DNA of 16,155 nucleotides from Acidimicrobiales bacterium (GTDB taxonomy: Bacteria; Actinomycetota; Acidimicrobiia; Acidimicrobiales; SHLQ01), in the NCBI GenBank assembly GCA_013002375.1, contig JABDJW010000294.1, forward strand, positions 1-16,155. Reading direction: 5' to 3'. The translations under genes were made by a program, and so were the position numbers. Below are positions 1-7,343 of this stretch, piece by piece. A model generated the notes under the pieces. The model was not told the origin of the DNA. It saw only the letters and a list, made by a program, of their open reading frames with translations, and did not search any database. The first letter of the stretch is position 1; every line of letters starts with the position of its first letter.

Positions 1-1110
1 CTTGTAGGTCCAGGTCTCGGCGAAGTCGACCGGTGTGCCGTCGACCGTGAAGTCCATCTCGCCGACGGTCACCAGCTGCAGGCCGGTGGCGGTGACGATG
101 ATGTCGGCTTCGAGGTGGTCGCCCGACTTCAGGGCGATGCCGGTTTCGGTGAACGACTCGATGTGATCGGTCACCACGCTGGCCCGCCCTGCCTTCATCG
201 CGTTGAAGAGATCGCCGTTCGGCACCAGGCACAGGCGTTGATCCCACGGGTTGTAGGTCGGGGTGAAGTGGGTCTCGATGTCGTAGCCGGGCCCGAGCTC
301 GTCGCGGACCATCGTCAACAGCTTGTCCTTGACCTTCTCCGGATCGTCGCGGGTCTTCTTGTAGAGCAGGTTGCCGAGCAGGACGTTCTTCCACCGGGTG
401 GCGTTGTAGGCGACCTTGTCGGGCAGCACCCGGCGCATGGCGTTGGCGATGGCGTCGGTGTCGGGCCGAGACGCCATGTAGGTCGGGGAGCGTTGCAGCA
501 TGGTGACGTGGCCCGCGGTTTCGGCCATGGCCGGCACCAGCGTGACGGCGGTCGCGCCCGAGCCGATCACCACGATCTTCTTGCCCGCATAGTCGAGATC
601 CTCGGGCCACTTCTGCGGGTGCACGATGGTGCCGGCGAAGTTCTCGCGCCCGGGGAACTCGGGATCGTGGCCGCCCTTGTAGCTGTAGTAACCCGAGCAC
701 ATGAACAGATAGCCACAGGTGTAGGTGGTGGGGGTGCCGTCGTGATCGACGGTCAGCGTCCATTGGGCGTCGTCGGTCGACCACTGGGCTCCCTGCACCC
801 GATGGTTGAACCGGATGTGTTGATCGATGCCGAACTCGGTGACGGTCTCGTGCAGATACTCGAGAATCGCGGGTCCATCGGCGATGCTTTTGGCCGCCTT
901 CCAGGGCTTGAAGCAGAAGCCGAGGGTGTGCATGTCGCTGTCGGAGCGGATGCCCGGGTACCGGAACAGGTCCCACGTCCCGCCGAGCGCCGGCCGCCCC
1001 TCGAGGATCGCGTAGCTGCGGTCCGGGCTCATGGTGTTGAGGTGGTAGCCGGCGCTGATCCCCGAGATGCCGGCCCCGACCACGATGACGTCGAAATGTT
1101 CCGTATTCAC
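1..1110 (-). CDS. Flavin-containing (Baeyer-Villiger-type) monooxygenase, 3' end cut by window edge
   Basis: This is the first 370 codons of a class B flavoprotein monooxygenase, which uses FAD, NADPH and O2 to insert oxygen into ketones or oxidise heteroatoms. Visible motifs: FAD-binding GAGISG at residues 12-17, GGTWDLFRYPG at about 43-53, the Baeyer-Villiger fingerprint FxGxxxHxxxWP (F158, G160, H164, W168, P169), and a second Rossmann motif GSGATA at 183-188 for NADPH. The C-terminus lies beyond position 1; family members usually run to about 480-550 residues. The start is a GTG at 1110. A TAGGTT -10 element ends 7 nt upstream and there is no Shine-Dalgarno sequence, which fits a leaderless mRNA. 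It diverges from the SDR at 1165 with a 54-base gap. The family assignment is firm; the substrate is unknown. Confidence 0.93.
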   Translation of the reverse strand, partial: MNTEHFDVIVVGAGISGISAGYHLNTMSPDRSYAILEGRPALGGTWDLFRYPGIRSDSDMHTLGFCFKPWKAAKSIADGPAILEYLHETVTEFGIDQHIRFNHRVQGAQWSTDDAQWTLTVDHDGTPTTYTCGYLFMCSGYYSYKGGHDPEFPGRENFAGTIVHPQKWPEDLDYAGKKIVVIGSGATAVTLVPAMAETAGHVTMLQRSPTYMASRPDTDAIANAMRRVLPDKVAYNATRWKNVLLGNLLYKKTRDDPEKVKDKLLTMVRDELGPGYDIETHFTPTYNPWDQRLCLVPNGDLFNAMKAGRASVVTDHIESFTETGIALKSGDHLEADIIVTATGLQLVTVGEMDFTVDGTPVDFAETWTYK

Positions 1111-1117
1111 GGCAGCG

Positions 1118-1123
1118 AACCTA
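1118..1123 (-). promoter_or_regulatory. -10 element of the monooxygenase gene
   Basis: TAGGTT on the minus strand matches the actinobacterial TANNNT -10 consensus. Seven bases separate it from the GTG at 1110, so transcription would begin at or next to the start codon. No clear -35 is seen. It shares a 54-base divergent region with the plus-strand promoter at 1153. Confidence 0.5.
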
Positions 1124-1152
1124 GTCTCGTCGGCTCGGGGCGCCGCGATCGG

Positions 1153-1158
1153 TACATT
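1153..1158 (+). promoter_or_regulatory. -10 element of the zinc-ribbon SDR gene
   Basis: TACATT fits TANNNT and is followed by exactly six bases and the GTG at 1165. It supports that start against the much longer upstream open frame, which is only the antisense of the monooxygenase. A leaderless transcript is inferred. Confidence 0.5.
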
Positions 1159-1164
1159 CGAGCG

Positions 1165-2772
1165 GTGGCGCAATCTCACTCTGAACGGCCTGCATCAGGA
1201 CGGCACCAACCCGACGATGCGCTGAGTCGCGAGCGGCTGCTCGAAGCGACGGCGTTTCTGGAATCGGTGGCCGAGGCCAAGGATGTCCTGCGGGAGCTGA
1301 GCCCGGAGGAGCGGGCCCGGTTCCTGAATGCCGCCGGCGACGTGTTCTGTGCCGACCCCGAGGAACGGCGGCAGCGGGTGAAGGCTCGCCGCCGGAAGGC
1401 CCGGGCCGACAAGCTGGCCCGCGACGAAGCGGTGTTGGACGACACGGGCATTCGGCGCTTGCGGGACAAGCCGGTGTTCACGACCCCGAACGTGTTCGCG
1501 CCCGACGACTTTGCCCAGCACGACGTCATCGATACCCCCGGCCTACCGCCGTTCCGGGAGACGATCGAGGCCCAGCACTGTTACATCTGCAAGGCCAAGT
1601 ACCACGAGGTGCACCACTTCTACGACCAGATGTGCCCGACGTGTTCGGACGTCAACTTCGCCAAGCGGGGCGAGCTGGCCGACCTCTCCGGAACGGTCGG
1701 ACTCCTGACCGGCGGCCGGGTCAAGATCGGTTATCAGGCCGGCATCAAGCTGTTGCGATGCGGGGTCGACCTGATCATCGCCACCCGGTTTCCGCGCGAT
1801 GCCGCGGCCCGGTACGCGGCCGAACCCGATTTCGCCGAGTGGGGCCACCGGCTCGAGGTCTTCGGGCTCGACCTGCGCCATACGCCCAGCGTCGAATCGT
1901 TCTGCCAGCACTTGCTGACCACCCGGTCGCAGCTCGACTACATCATCAACAACGCCTGCCAGACCGTCCGGCGGCCGCCCGACTTCTATCGCCACATGAT
2001 GCAGCTCGAATCGGCGTCCCTCGACACGTTGCCGGTGGAGATCCTGGGCCTGGTGGGGGAGTACGAGGGCTTGCGGGGCTACGACATGCTCCCGGCCGCC
2101 GACGCAGCCGCCGAACTCGATGCGATCGGGGACGAAGGGCCGGCTCTCGCCGGGTCGGCCGAGTTGTCCCAGGTGCCGCTCCTGCCCGACGAGGTTGCCC
2201 GCACGCCGGCCGAGGCCGAGGCGCAGGCGGCACTGTTCCCGCACGGCAAGCTCGATCAGGATGTGCAGCAGATCGACCTGCGGGACCGGAACAGCTGGCG
2301 GCTTCTGCTGCACGAGGTCTCGACCGTCGAGCTGTTGGAGACCCAGCTGGTGAATGCGGTGGCGCCGTTCATCCTGAACGCTCGGCTGCGGCCGCTGATG
2401 GACGCCACGCCGGGCCGGCACAAGCACATCGTGAACGTCTCGGCGGTCGAGGGGCAGTTCTACCGCCGCTACAAGACCACCAAGCACCCGCACACCAACA
2501 TGGCCAAGGCCGCGCTGAACATGATGACCCGCACCTCGGCCACCGACTATCACTCGACCGGCATCCACATGAACAGCGTCGACACCGGCTGGGTCAGCGA
2601 CGAGGATCCGGTGGCCATCGCCGAGCAGAAGACCGCCGAACATCGCTTCCACCCGCCGCTCGACATCGTCGACGGTGCGGCCCGCATCGTCGACCCGATC
2701 ATTGATGGCACCAACACCGGTACCCACCGGTGGGGTCGGTTCCTGAAGGACTACGTGCCCACCGATTGGTAG
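1165..2772 (+). CDS. SDR-like oxidoreductase with N-terminal Cys-rich (zinc-ribbon-like) module
   Basis: A protein of 535 residues, about twice the size of a classical SDR. Residues 1-135 are charged and helical. A putative metal-binding cluster follows: C139-x2-C142 and C157-x2-C160 with several histidines between. The Rossmann part begins with TGGRVKIGY at 182-190 in place of the usual TGxxxGIG, and NNAC at 262-265 replaces NNAG. About 160 residues then separate this from the catalytic Ser426, against about 50 normally. The stretch aligning with the SDR active site reads HTNMAKAAL (K448), so the usual Tyr is Thr444; a YKTTK stretch (Y436, K440) lies just upstream. It may be a divergent dehydrogenase or a non-catalytic homologue. 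The frame is open back to 115, but 115-1164 is antisense to the monooxygenase. It converges with the next gene, with one base between stops. Confidence 0.85.
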   Translation: MAQSHSERPASGRHQPDDALSRERLLEATAFLESVAEAKDVLRELSPEERARFLNAAGDVFCADPEERRQRVKARRRKARADKLARDEAVLDDTGIRRLRDKPVFTTPNVFAPDDFAQHDVIDTPGLPPFRETIEAQHCYICKAKYHEVHHFYDQMCPTCSDVNFAKRGELADLSGTVGLLTGGRVKIGYQAGIKLLRCGVDLIIATRFPRDAAARYAAEPDFAEWGHRLEVFGLDLRHTPSVESFCQHLLTTRSQLDYIINNACQTVRRPPDFYRHMMQLESASLDTLPVEILGLVGEYEGLRGYDMLPAADAAAELDAIGDEGPALAGSAELSQVPLLPDEVARTPAEAEAQAALFPHGKLDQDVQQIDLRDRNSWRLLLHEVSTVELLETQLVNAVAPFILNARLRPLMDATPGRHKHIVNVSAVEGQFYRRYKTTKHPHTNMAKAALNMMTRTSATDYHSTGIHMNSVDTGWVSDEDPVAIAEQKTAEHRFHPPLDIVDGAARIVDPIIDGTNTGTHRWGRFLKDYVPTDW

Positions 2773-2773
2773 G

Positions 2774-3295
2774 TCAGGCCCGGGGCCAGATGGTCTCGGT
2801 GTTGCCGTCGACGGCGATGATCTGGCCGGAGATGTGGCAGCCGTGGTCCGACGCCAGGTAGCAGATCAGGTCGGCGATCTCGTCGGGGTCGACGAAGCAC
2901 TGCATCGAGGTGCCCACGGTGTACATGCGGCGGACCTCGGCCTCGGTGATGCCTTCGAGCTCGGCATGGGCCGCGATGACCCGATCCATGCGATCGCTGG
3001 TGACGCTGCCCGGGCAGATGCCGTTGACCCGGATGTTGTCGGGCCCGAGTTCCATGGACAGCGTCTCGGTCAGTCCCTGCAGCGCCCACTTGCTCGCCAC
3101 GTAGGGCGTGCGGGTGGGGTAGCCGAACTGACCGGCGGTCGAGATCAGGTTGATCAGCACGCCGCGGCGCTGGGCTCGGAAGACCGGCGAGACCCGACGG
3201 GCGCAGAAGAAGTGCGAATCGAGGTTGACGGCCATGGTCTGGCGCCACTCGGCGTCGGTGATGAAGGCCCGGCGGCCTTCCAGGGAGATCTTCAT
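2774..3295 (-). CDS. SDR family oxidoreductase lacking its NAD(P)-binding half (in-frame internal deletion; possible pseudogene)
   Basis: A 173-residue SDR remnant against a usual length of about 250-260. Residues 1-13 are a normal SDR N-terminus ending in AFIT, but the next residues, DAEWRQTMAVNL, belong about 85-90 residues later in a classical SDR. The TGxxxGIG motif, the coenzyme-specificity acidic residue and NNAG are therefore missing. The second half is intact: Ser52, Tyr65 and Lys69 in proper spacing (YVASK), PG at 95-96, and a typical C-terminus. The frame is open and a promoter-like TACGTT sits 8 bases before the ATG, so it may be expressed, but without the dinucleotide-binding half it should not be a working dehydrogenase. 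The joint lies near 3257. A recent deletion, an assembly error or a genuinely short variant are all possible. Confidence 0.8.
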   Translation of the reverse strand: MKISLEGRRAFITDAEWRQTMAVNLDSHFFCARRVSPVFRAQRRGVLINLISTAGQFGYPTRTPYVASKWALQGLTETLSMELGPDNIRVNGICPGSVTSDRMDRVIAAHAELEGITEAEVRRMYTVGTSMQCFVDPDEIADLICYLASDHGCHISGQIIAVDGNTETIWPRA

Positions 3296-3303
3296 GGACG
3301 GCC

Positions 3304-3309
3304 AACGTA
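3304..3309 (-). promoter_or_regulatory. -10 element of the deleted SDR gene
   Basis: TACGTT on the minus strand matches TANNNT and lies eight bases before the ATG at 3295. It suggests the promoter is retained although the coding region has lost its first domain. Confidence 0.4.
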
Positions 3310-3427
3310 GCGGGCCGGCTCATCCGGCAGGCTCGATCCGCCTGTTGGGCGGTCTCGACTCGCGCTGCGGCTGCATTGGAGCTGGCGAGCCGGCGCTCGT
3401 GTCCCTTCGGCTGGTGAGCCTGCGTGC

Positions 3428-3433
3428 CAGACT
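3428..3433 (+). promoter_or_regulatory. Possible -10 element of the DUF2207 gene
   Basis: CAGACT is one mismatch from TANNNT and sits exactly six bases before the ATG at 3440, the same geometry as other genes here. It is weaker than the others. Upstream, in the 144-base divergent gap, a small inverted repeat (CGAGC, 4-base loop, GCTCG) lies at 3386-3399. Confidence 0.3.
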
Positions 3434-3439
3434 CGATCG

Positions 3440-5188
3440 ATGGAGTATCGAAAACGACGGTGGGTCACGATCGTGCAGGTCGTGGTGGCGATTGCGGTGC
3501 TGGGTTTGGCGGCCGGAGCCGCCGCGGCCCTTGGCGATACCGAACGCATCACCGGGTACTGGGCGGGCGCCGAAGTCGACCTTTCCGGCCCCGACCGGGT
3601 GCACGAGGTGATCGACTATGAATTCGGCGTCGCCTCCCGGCACGGCATCTACCGCGACGTACCGGGCCTCGATCCGGACTCGGCGGTGACGGTCTCGTCG
3701 CCCACTGCGCCCGACCAATTCGTGCTCGAGTCGCGATTCGACGAGACCAGGATCCGCATCGGCTCCCCGGTGAAGACCATCCGGGGTCGGCATCGCTACG
3801 AGATCGACTACCGGGTCGAGCTGAATGAGGGATTCGCTTTCGTCGGTGAGGCGGTCTCGGTCGCGTGGGATGCGGTCGGCGATCGGTGGGAGGTGCCGAT
3901 CTCGGGCATCGAGTTGCATCTGGTCGTGGCGGCCGAACTCACCGATCTGCGTTGCTCGCAGGGCGAGACCGGTTCGTGGGACGGCTGCACCGTGATCCAG
4001 ACCGAACCGGGCCATCTGGTGGCCACGATCGACAAGGTCGGTACCGGCGAGGGCGTGACGATCTCGGGCCAGGTCGGTCGGCCGCTGGCCGCCGCGCCGG
4101 GTCTACCGCCCGTGCCCACGGGCCGGCCGGACGATCCGGGGCTCGGTATCGTGCTACCGGCCTTGATCGCCGCGCTCGGGTTGGTCGGTGGCGCGGTTCT
4201 CGCCACGCCGTTCGTCCGTCGGGCCGGCCGCGAGCTGGTGTGGGCCGGGGGCGGCGCCGACGCCGCGTTCGGGCCCCGAGGCAACGAGTCGTTCGACGTC
4301 CAGCGGATCGATCACGACAAGTTGGCCGATCTGGCCACCACCGAATTCGCTCCGCCCGAGGAGCTCGACGCCTGGCAGGGTGGGGTGTTGCTGGCCGAGC
4401 GGGTTCGGCCCGATCACCGGGTGGCCTGGTTGCTGGCCCGGTCGATCGATGGCCAGGTCGACATCGAGGGCCAGGGCAAGGACGTCGAGCTGGTCGCCAC
4501 CGACACCACCGCCGACGATCCGCTGTTGGTCGCGATGTTCGGCGGGCGCAGCACGGTCGAGCTCGGCAAATACGATCCCCAGTTTGCCGCGGCCTGGAAG
4601 CGGGTGGGCCGTCAGCTCGACGACTGGCAGGAGGGCTCCAACTATTGGGATCCGGGGGGCGATCAGCGTCGGATGAAGGTCCGGGTCTTCGGTATCCTCG
4701 GGGCGCTCGTGGGTCTCGCGGTGGCCGGGTTCTCGGCGGTGATGGTCAATCGGGCCGGCGGCGCCTATGTCGTTCCGCTGGTGATCGGCGCGGTACTGCT
4801 CGGCGTTTCGTTGGCCGCGCTTCTGACCAGTTGGGAGCTTCGGGTGCGCACGCCCCACGGCAGCGGTTTGTGGCTGCGGGTCGAGTCGTTCCGCCGGTTC
4901 GTGGCCGACTCCGATGCCCGGCACGTGCAACAAGCGGCCGAGATGGGCCTGCTGCTGCAGTACACCGCGTGGGCGGTCGCGTTGGGTGAGGTCGACCACT
5001 GGTCGGAGGTCGTCGAGCAAGCCGGGCTGGAGCCCGAGGTCAGCCATCGAGCCATGCACTACGCAGCCGTCGCCCCCAACCTGCACTCCGCCACTCGCGC
5101 CGCCGCGACCGCACCGTCGAGCAGCGGTGGTGGTGGCGGGGGTTCGGTCGGTGGCGGTGGAGGCGGCGGAGGCGGCGGCTCGTGGTAG
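3440..5188 (+). CDS. DUF2207 domain-containing membrane protein with glycine-rich tail
   Basis: A 582-residue membrane protein of the DUF2207 family, whose biochemical role is unknown. The order of parts is a signal peptide or anchor at about 10-31, an extracytoplasmic beta-rich DUF2207 domain at about 35-220 (with the family-like pattern of an early YRDVPG at 71-76), a transmembrane segment at about 234-258, a cytoplasmic region of about 150 residues, a transmembrane hairpin at about 414-436 and 442-464, and then the motif GLWLRVESFRRF at 476-487. It ends in a low-complexity glycine tail (562-580) closing in GSW, a feature seen at the C-terminus of many members of this family. The start is the first ATG after a stop-rich region with a possible -10 six bases upstream. 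It appears monocistronic. A palindromic repeat begins 32 bases after the stop. Confidence 0.9.
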   Translation: MEYRKRRWVTIVQVVVAIAVLGLAAGAAAALGDTERITGYWAGAEVDLSGPDRVHEVIDYEFGVASRHGIYRDVPGLDPDSAVTVSSPTAPDQFVLESRFDETRIRIGSPVKTIRGRHRYEIDYRVELNEGFAFVGEAVSVAWDAVGDRWEVPISGIELHLVVAAELTDLRCSQGETGSWDGCTVIQTEPGHLVATIDKVGTGEGVTISGQVGRPLAAAPGLPPVPTGRPDDPGLGIVLPALIAALGLVGGAVLATPFVRRAGRELVWAGGGADAAFGPRGNESFDVQRIDHDKLADLATTEFAPPEELDAWQGGVLLAERVRPDHRVAWLLARSIDGQVDIEGQGKDVELVATDTTADDPLLVAMFGGRSTVELGKYDPQFAAAWKRVGRQLDDWQEGSNYWDPGGDQRRMKVRVFGILGALVGLAVAGFSAVMVNRAGGAYVVPLVIGAVLLGVSLAALLTSWELRVRTPHGSGLWLRVESFRRFVADSDARHVQQAAEMGLLLQYTAWAVALGEVDHWSEVVEQAGLEPEVSHRAMHYAAVAPNLHSATRAAATAPSSSGGGGGGSVGGGGGGGGGGSW

Positions 5189-5219
5189 CCCTCCACCAAA
5201 CCTTCCGTCTCAGCCAAAT

Positions 5220-5257
5220 AGGGTCAGACCCCATTTCGCCGAAAGGGGTCAGACCCC
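5220..5257 (+). repeat. Paired GGGGTCAGACCCC palindromic repeat, copy 1
   Basis: Two copies of the 13-base palindrome GGGGTC-A-GACCCC lie at 5220-5232 (first base A instead of G) and 5245-5257 (perfect), separated by 12 bases that are themselves a perfect palindrome around one base (TTTCG-C-CGAAA, 5234-5244). The whole block is an inverted repeat that can form a stem of about 12 pairs with one A-A mismatch. The same architecture with the same 12-base spacing recurs at 14929-14966. It lies between the DUF2207 stop and the PhnD-like start; its last base is only three bases from that gene's -10 element, so it could act as a terminator or an operator, or it may be a dispersed REP-like element. 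Such GGGGTCTGACCCC motifs occur between genes in other bacteria (general knowledge, not checked). Confidence 0.8.
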
Positions 5258-5260
5258 GGG

Positions 5261-5266
5261 TAGTGT
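5261..5266 (+). promoter_or_regulatory. -10 element of the PhnD-like gene
   Basis: TAGTGT matches TANNNT and is followed by six bases and the GTG at 5273. This supports the GTG rather than the internal ATG at 5279. The -35 region would fall inside the palindromic repeat at 5220-5257. Confidence 0.5.
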
Positions 5267-5272
5267 CTCGCC

Positions 5273-6052
5273 GTGCGAATGATCTCCTACATGGCGCCCG
5301 GGTTTCCCGAGGAGTTGTTCGAGGTCCTGGCCGGCCACATCGGCGCCAGCGTCGAGTACGAGACCGCGCGGTCCGGCCCCGCGCCAGGCGACGATCCCTT
5401 TGGCGAGGGCGGTTTCGACTTCGGTTGGATCTGCTCGACGTCCTACGTCGATCTCCATCAACGCGGCACCAATCCGTCGATTCGGCTGGCCGGAGTGGCC
5501 TGGGTGCCCGACGACGCGGACAGCGCGGGCCGGCCGATGTACTTCGGTGACGTGGTGGTCCGGGCCGATTCGCCGGTGCAGTGCATCGCCGACCTGGCCG
5601 GACGCCGAGTCGGCGTCAACGACCCGGTGAGCCTCAGCGGCTTCCACGCCCTGCGCCTGGCCATCGAGCAGCTCGGTGAAGTACCCGAATCGTTCGCTGA
5701 CCTCACGTTCACCGGCGGACACCACATCTCGCTCGATCAGGTGGCCGCCGGAGAGATCGACGCCGCGGTGGTCGATTCGGTCGTGAGGATCGGACGGAGC
5801 CGCCATGACGACACCGTCGCCGCGCTGCGAATCGTCGACCGGCTCGGTCCCTGGCCGGTGCAGCCTCTGGTGGTGCGGTCCGACATGGACGACCACGTGC
5901 GGGCGCGGGTACAGCGGGCGTTGCTCGATGCGAACGCCGATCCCGCAGTGCAGCGACAGCTGGAGCGATCCGCGCTCACCGAGCTCGTTGCGGTGGGGCC
6001 CGATCACTACGACGGCGTTCGCCGGGTTTTCTCCGGGCAGTCGCTGGGCTAG
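5273..6052 (+). CDS. PhnD-like phosphate/phosphonate-type substrate-binding protein without a signal peptide
   Basis: A 259-residue protein resembling the PhnD-like periplasmic binding proteins of ABC transporters. The first strand (MISYMAPG) begins at residue 3. A typical hinge segment LAGRRVGVNDPVSLSGF lies at 108-124, and GEIDAAVVDS at 160-169 matches the family's second-lobe pattern. There is no signal peptide, lipobox or membrane helix, and no permease or ATPase gene is next to it, so it is probably a cytoplasmic ligand-binding protein rather than a transporter component. The GTG start is supported by the -10 element six bases before it; an ATG at 5279 is an alternative. The NTF2-like gene follows after 32 bases and is probably cotranscribed. 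The ligand cannot be predicted. Confidence 0.8.
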   Translation: MRMISYMAPGFPEELFEVLAGHIGASVEYETARSGPAPGDDPFGEGGFDFGWICSTSYVDLHQRGTNPSIRLAGVAWVPDDADSAGRPMYFGDVVVRADSPVQCIADLAGRRVGVNDPVSLSGFHALRLAIEQLGEVPESFADLTFTGGHHISLDQVAAGEIDAAVVDSVVRIGRSRHDDTVAALRIVDRLGPWPVQPLVVRSDMDDHVRARVQRALLDANADPAVQRQLERSALTELVAVGPDHYDGVRRVFSGQSLG

Positions 6053-6084
6053 ACCGGATCCGTCGCCAGACCGAAGGGTTGGGT

Positions 6085-7317
6085 ATGGGCCGCTGGAGCC
6101 GAGCCGAGATCGAAAGAGCATTCAAGCACTACCAGGCGATGGGCCTGCTGTCGGCGCGGACAGGGGACTGGACCCACTGGGGTCAGGTCTTCACCGACGA
6201 CGTCACCTATGACGAGCATCAGCTGGGCCGGTGGGGCGGCCAAGCGGCGGTGATCAAGAACATGGCCGCGGTCATGCACATGACCGGCGACGAAGCCGAC
6301 ATGTCCGACCCGGCGGTGAAGCGCGACCGTTTCATCAACATGCCGTGGCTGTTCTGCAATCAGTATCCGTGCGAAGACTTCGTCGTCGACGAGGATCGTG
6401 GCTGGGTCTGGGCCCTGATCTGGAACCGGATGGATGATCCCGGCGACGGCAGCATCCATCAGGCGAACTGTTTCAACCTCTTCAAGTACGCCGGCCGGGG
6501 GCGGTTCTCGTTCGAGCAGGATCTCTACAACCCGCTCGAGTTCCAGGAGATGATGGCCAACTGGGTCAAAGCGGTCGAACGGTGCGGTGTCGATGTCGAC
6601 CGGGCCGAGCGGCACGTGATCCGAGCGGCCGAGGCGCGCGCCGCCCTGGGGGTCGATGATCTGTCGACCGACGATCTGGCCGACCGAGGCGCGGTGCACT
6701 TCGGTGGTGGCGGCTGGAGCCAGGAGCCGGAGGTTCCGGCCGACGCGCCGGTGCGGGCGCCGTGGGACAAGCGGGAACTCCAGCAGGCCTACGACGAGTA
6801 CGTGGGCGCGCTCAACCGCTCGGCCCGAACCGCCGACTGGTCGCACCTCGGCGCCCGGTTCATGCCCGATGCCACCTTCATCGAGACCGTGCTCGGCCGG
6901 TGGGCCAAACGCGAGGCCATCGTGCGCGAGATCGGCGCGTTCATGCACCAGAGCGGCCGCTACCCGTGGGTGTTCCTCAACCGCTACGTGCCCGAGGCCC
7001 AGGTGATCGATGACGAACGCGGTTGGGTCTGGGCCAAGCTGGTCGGTCGGTTCGATGATCCCGGTGATGGCTCCCGCCACGAAGCCGAGATCTTCGTGTT
7101 GCTCAAGTACAAGCAGGACGGTCTGTTCAAGTCGGCCGAGACGATCTACAACCCCAACGAGTTCAAAGCGGCGATGAGCGAATGGAAGAAGGCGCGCGAT
7201 GCGGCCGCGACCGACGCCGAGGCGACCGATCGGATGCTGGCCGAGCGCCAAGCCCGCGCCCAGGCCCAGGCCCCGTTGCAGCTCGACGATGCGTCAAGTG
7301 CGTCGGAGCCGGGCTGA
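6085..7317 (+). CDS. Tandem NTF2/SnoaL-like two-domain protein
   Basis: A 410-residue protein made of two clearly homologous halves, at about 5-165 and 226-373. Each half carries the same landmarks: SARTxDW (24-29 and 246-252), GRW (48-50 and 271-273), the core RGWVWA (105-110 and 312-317), DDPGDGS (117-123 and 324-330), a KY pair and a YNPxEF segment (148-153 and 355-360). The fold type is the alpha+beta cone of the NTF2/SnoaL superfamily, which includes polyketide cyclases, ketosteroid isomerases and dehydratases. A variable linker and a charged, alanine-rich tail (from 374) complete it. The ATG at 6085 is preferred because GAAGGG at 6073-6078 stands six bases ahead; a TTG at 6079 is also in frame. 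It probably forms a transcription unit with the PhnD-like gene. The substrate is unknown. Confidence 0.82.
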   Translation: MGRWSRAEIERAFKHYQAMGLLSARTGDWTHWGQVFTDDVTYDEHQLGRWGGQAAVIKNMAAVMHMTGDEADMSDPAVKRDRFINMPWLFCNQYPCEDFVVDEDRGWVWALIWNRMDDPGDGSIHQANCFNLFKYAGRGRFSFEQDLYNPLEFQEMMANWVKAVERCGVDVDRAERHVIRAAEARAALGVDDLSTDDLADRGAVHFGGGGWSQEPEVPADAPVRAPWDKRELQQAYDEYVGALNRSARTADWSHLGARFMPDATFIETVLGRWAKREAIVREIGAFMHQSGRYPWVFLNRYVPEAQVIDDERGWVWAKLVGRFDDPGDGSRHEAEIFVLLKYKQDGLFKSAETIYNPNEFKAAMSEWKKARDAAATDAEATDRMLAERQARAQAQAPLQLDDASSASEPG

Positions 7318-7343
7318 GGTCAACGCCGGCGGCCGTGCCGTGA

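Noticed and set aside
115..1164. Long plus-strand open frame continuous with the SDR at 1165
   Set aside because: It is the antisense of the flavin monooxygenase, whose FAD, Baeyer-Villiger and NADPH motifs are clear. High GC keeps the opposite frame open. The promoter and GTG at 1165 mark the real start.
1543..2727. Minus-strand frame of nearly 400 codons opposite the zinc-ribbon SDR
   Set aside because: Its translation is rich in Arg/Gly/Val/His without family motifs, as expected for a high-GC shadow frame.
5128..5185. GGN-rich stretch as a possible tandem repeat or G-quadruplex element
   Set aside because: It encodes the glycine tail typical of DUF2207 proteins, so protein composition explains it.
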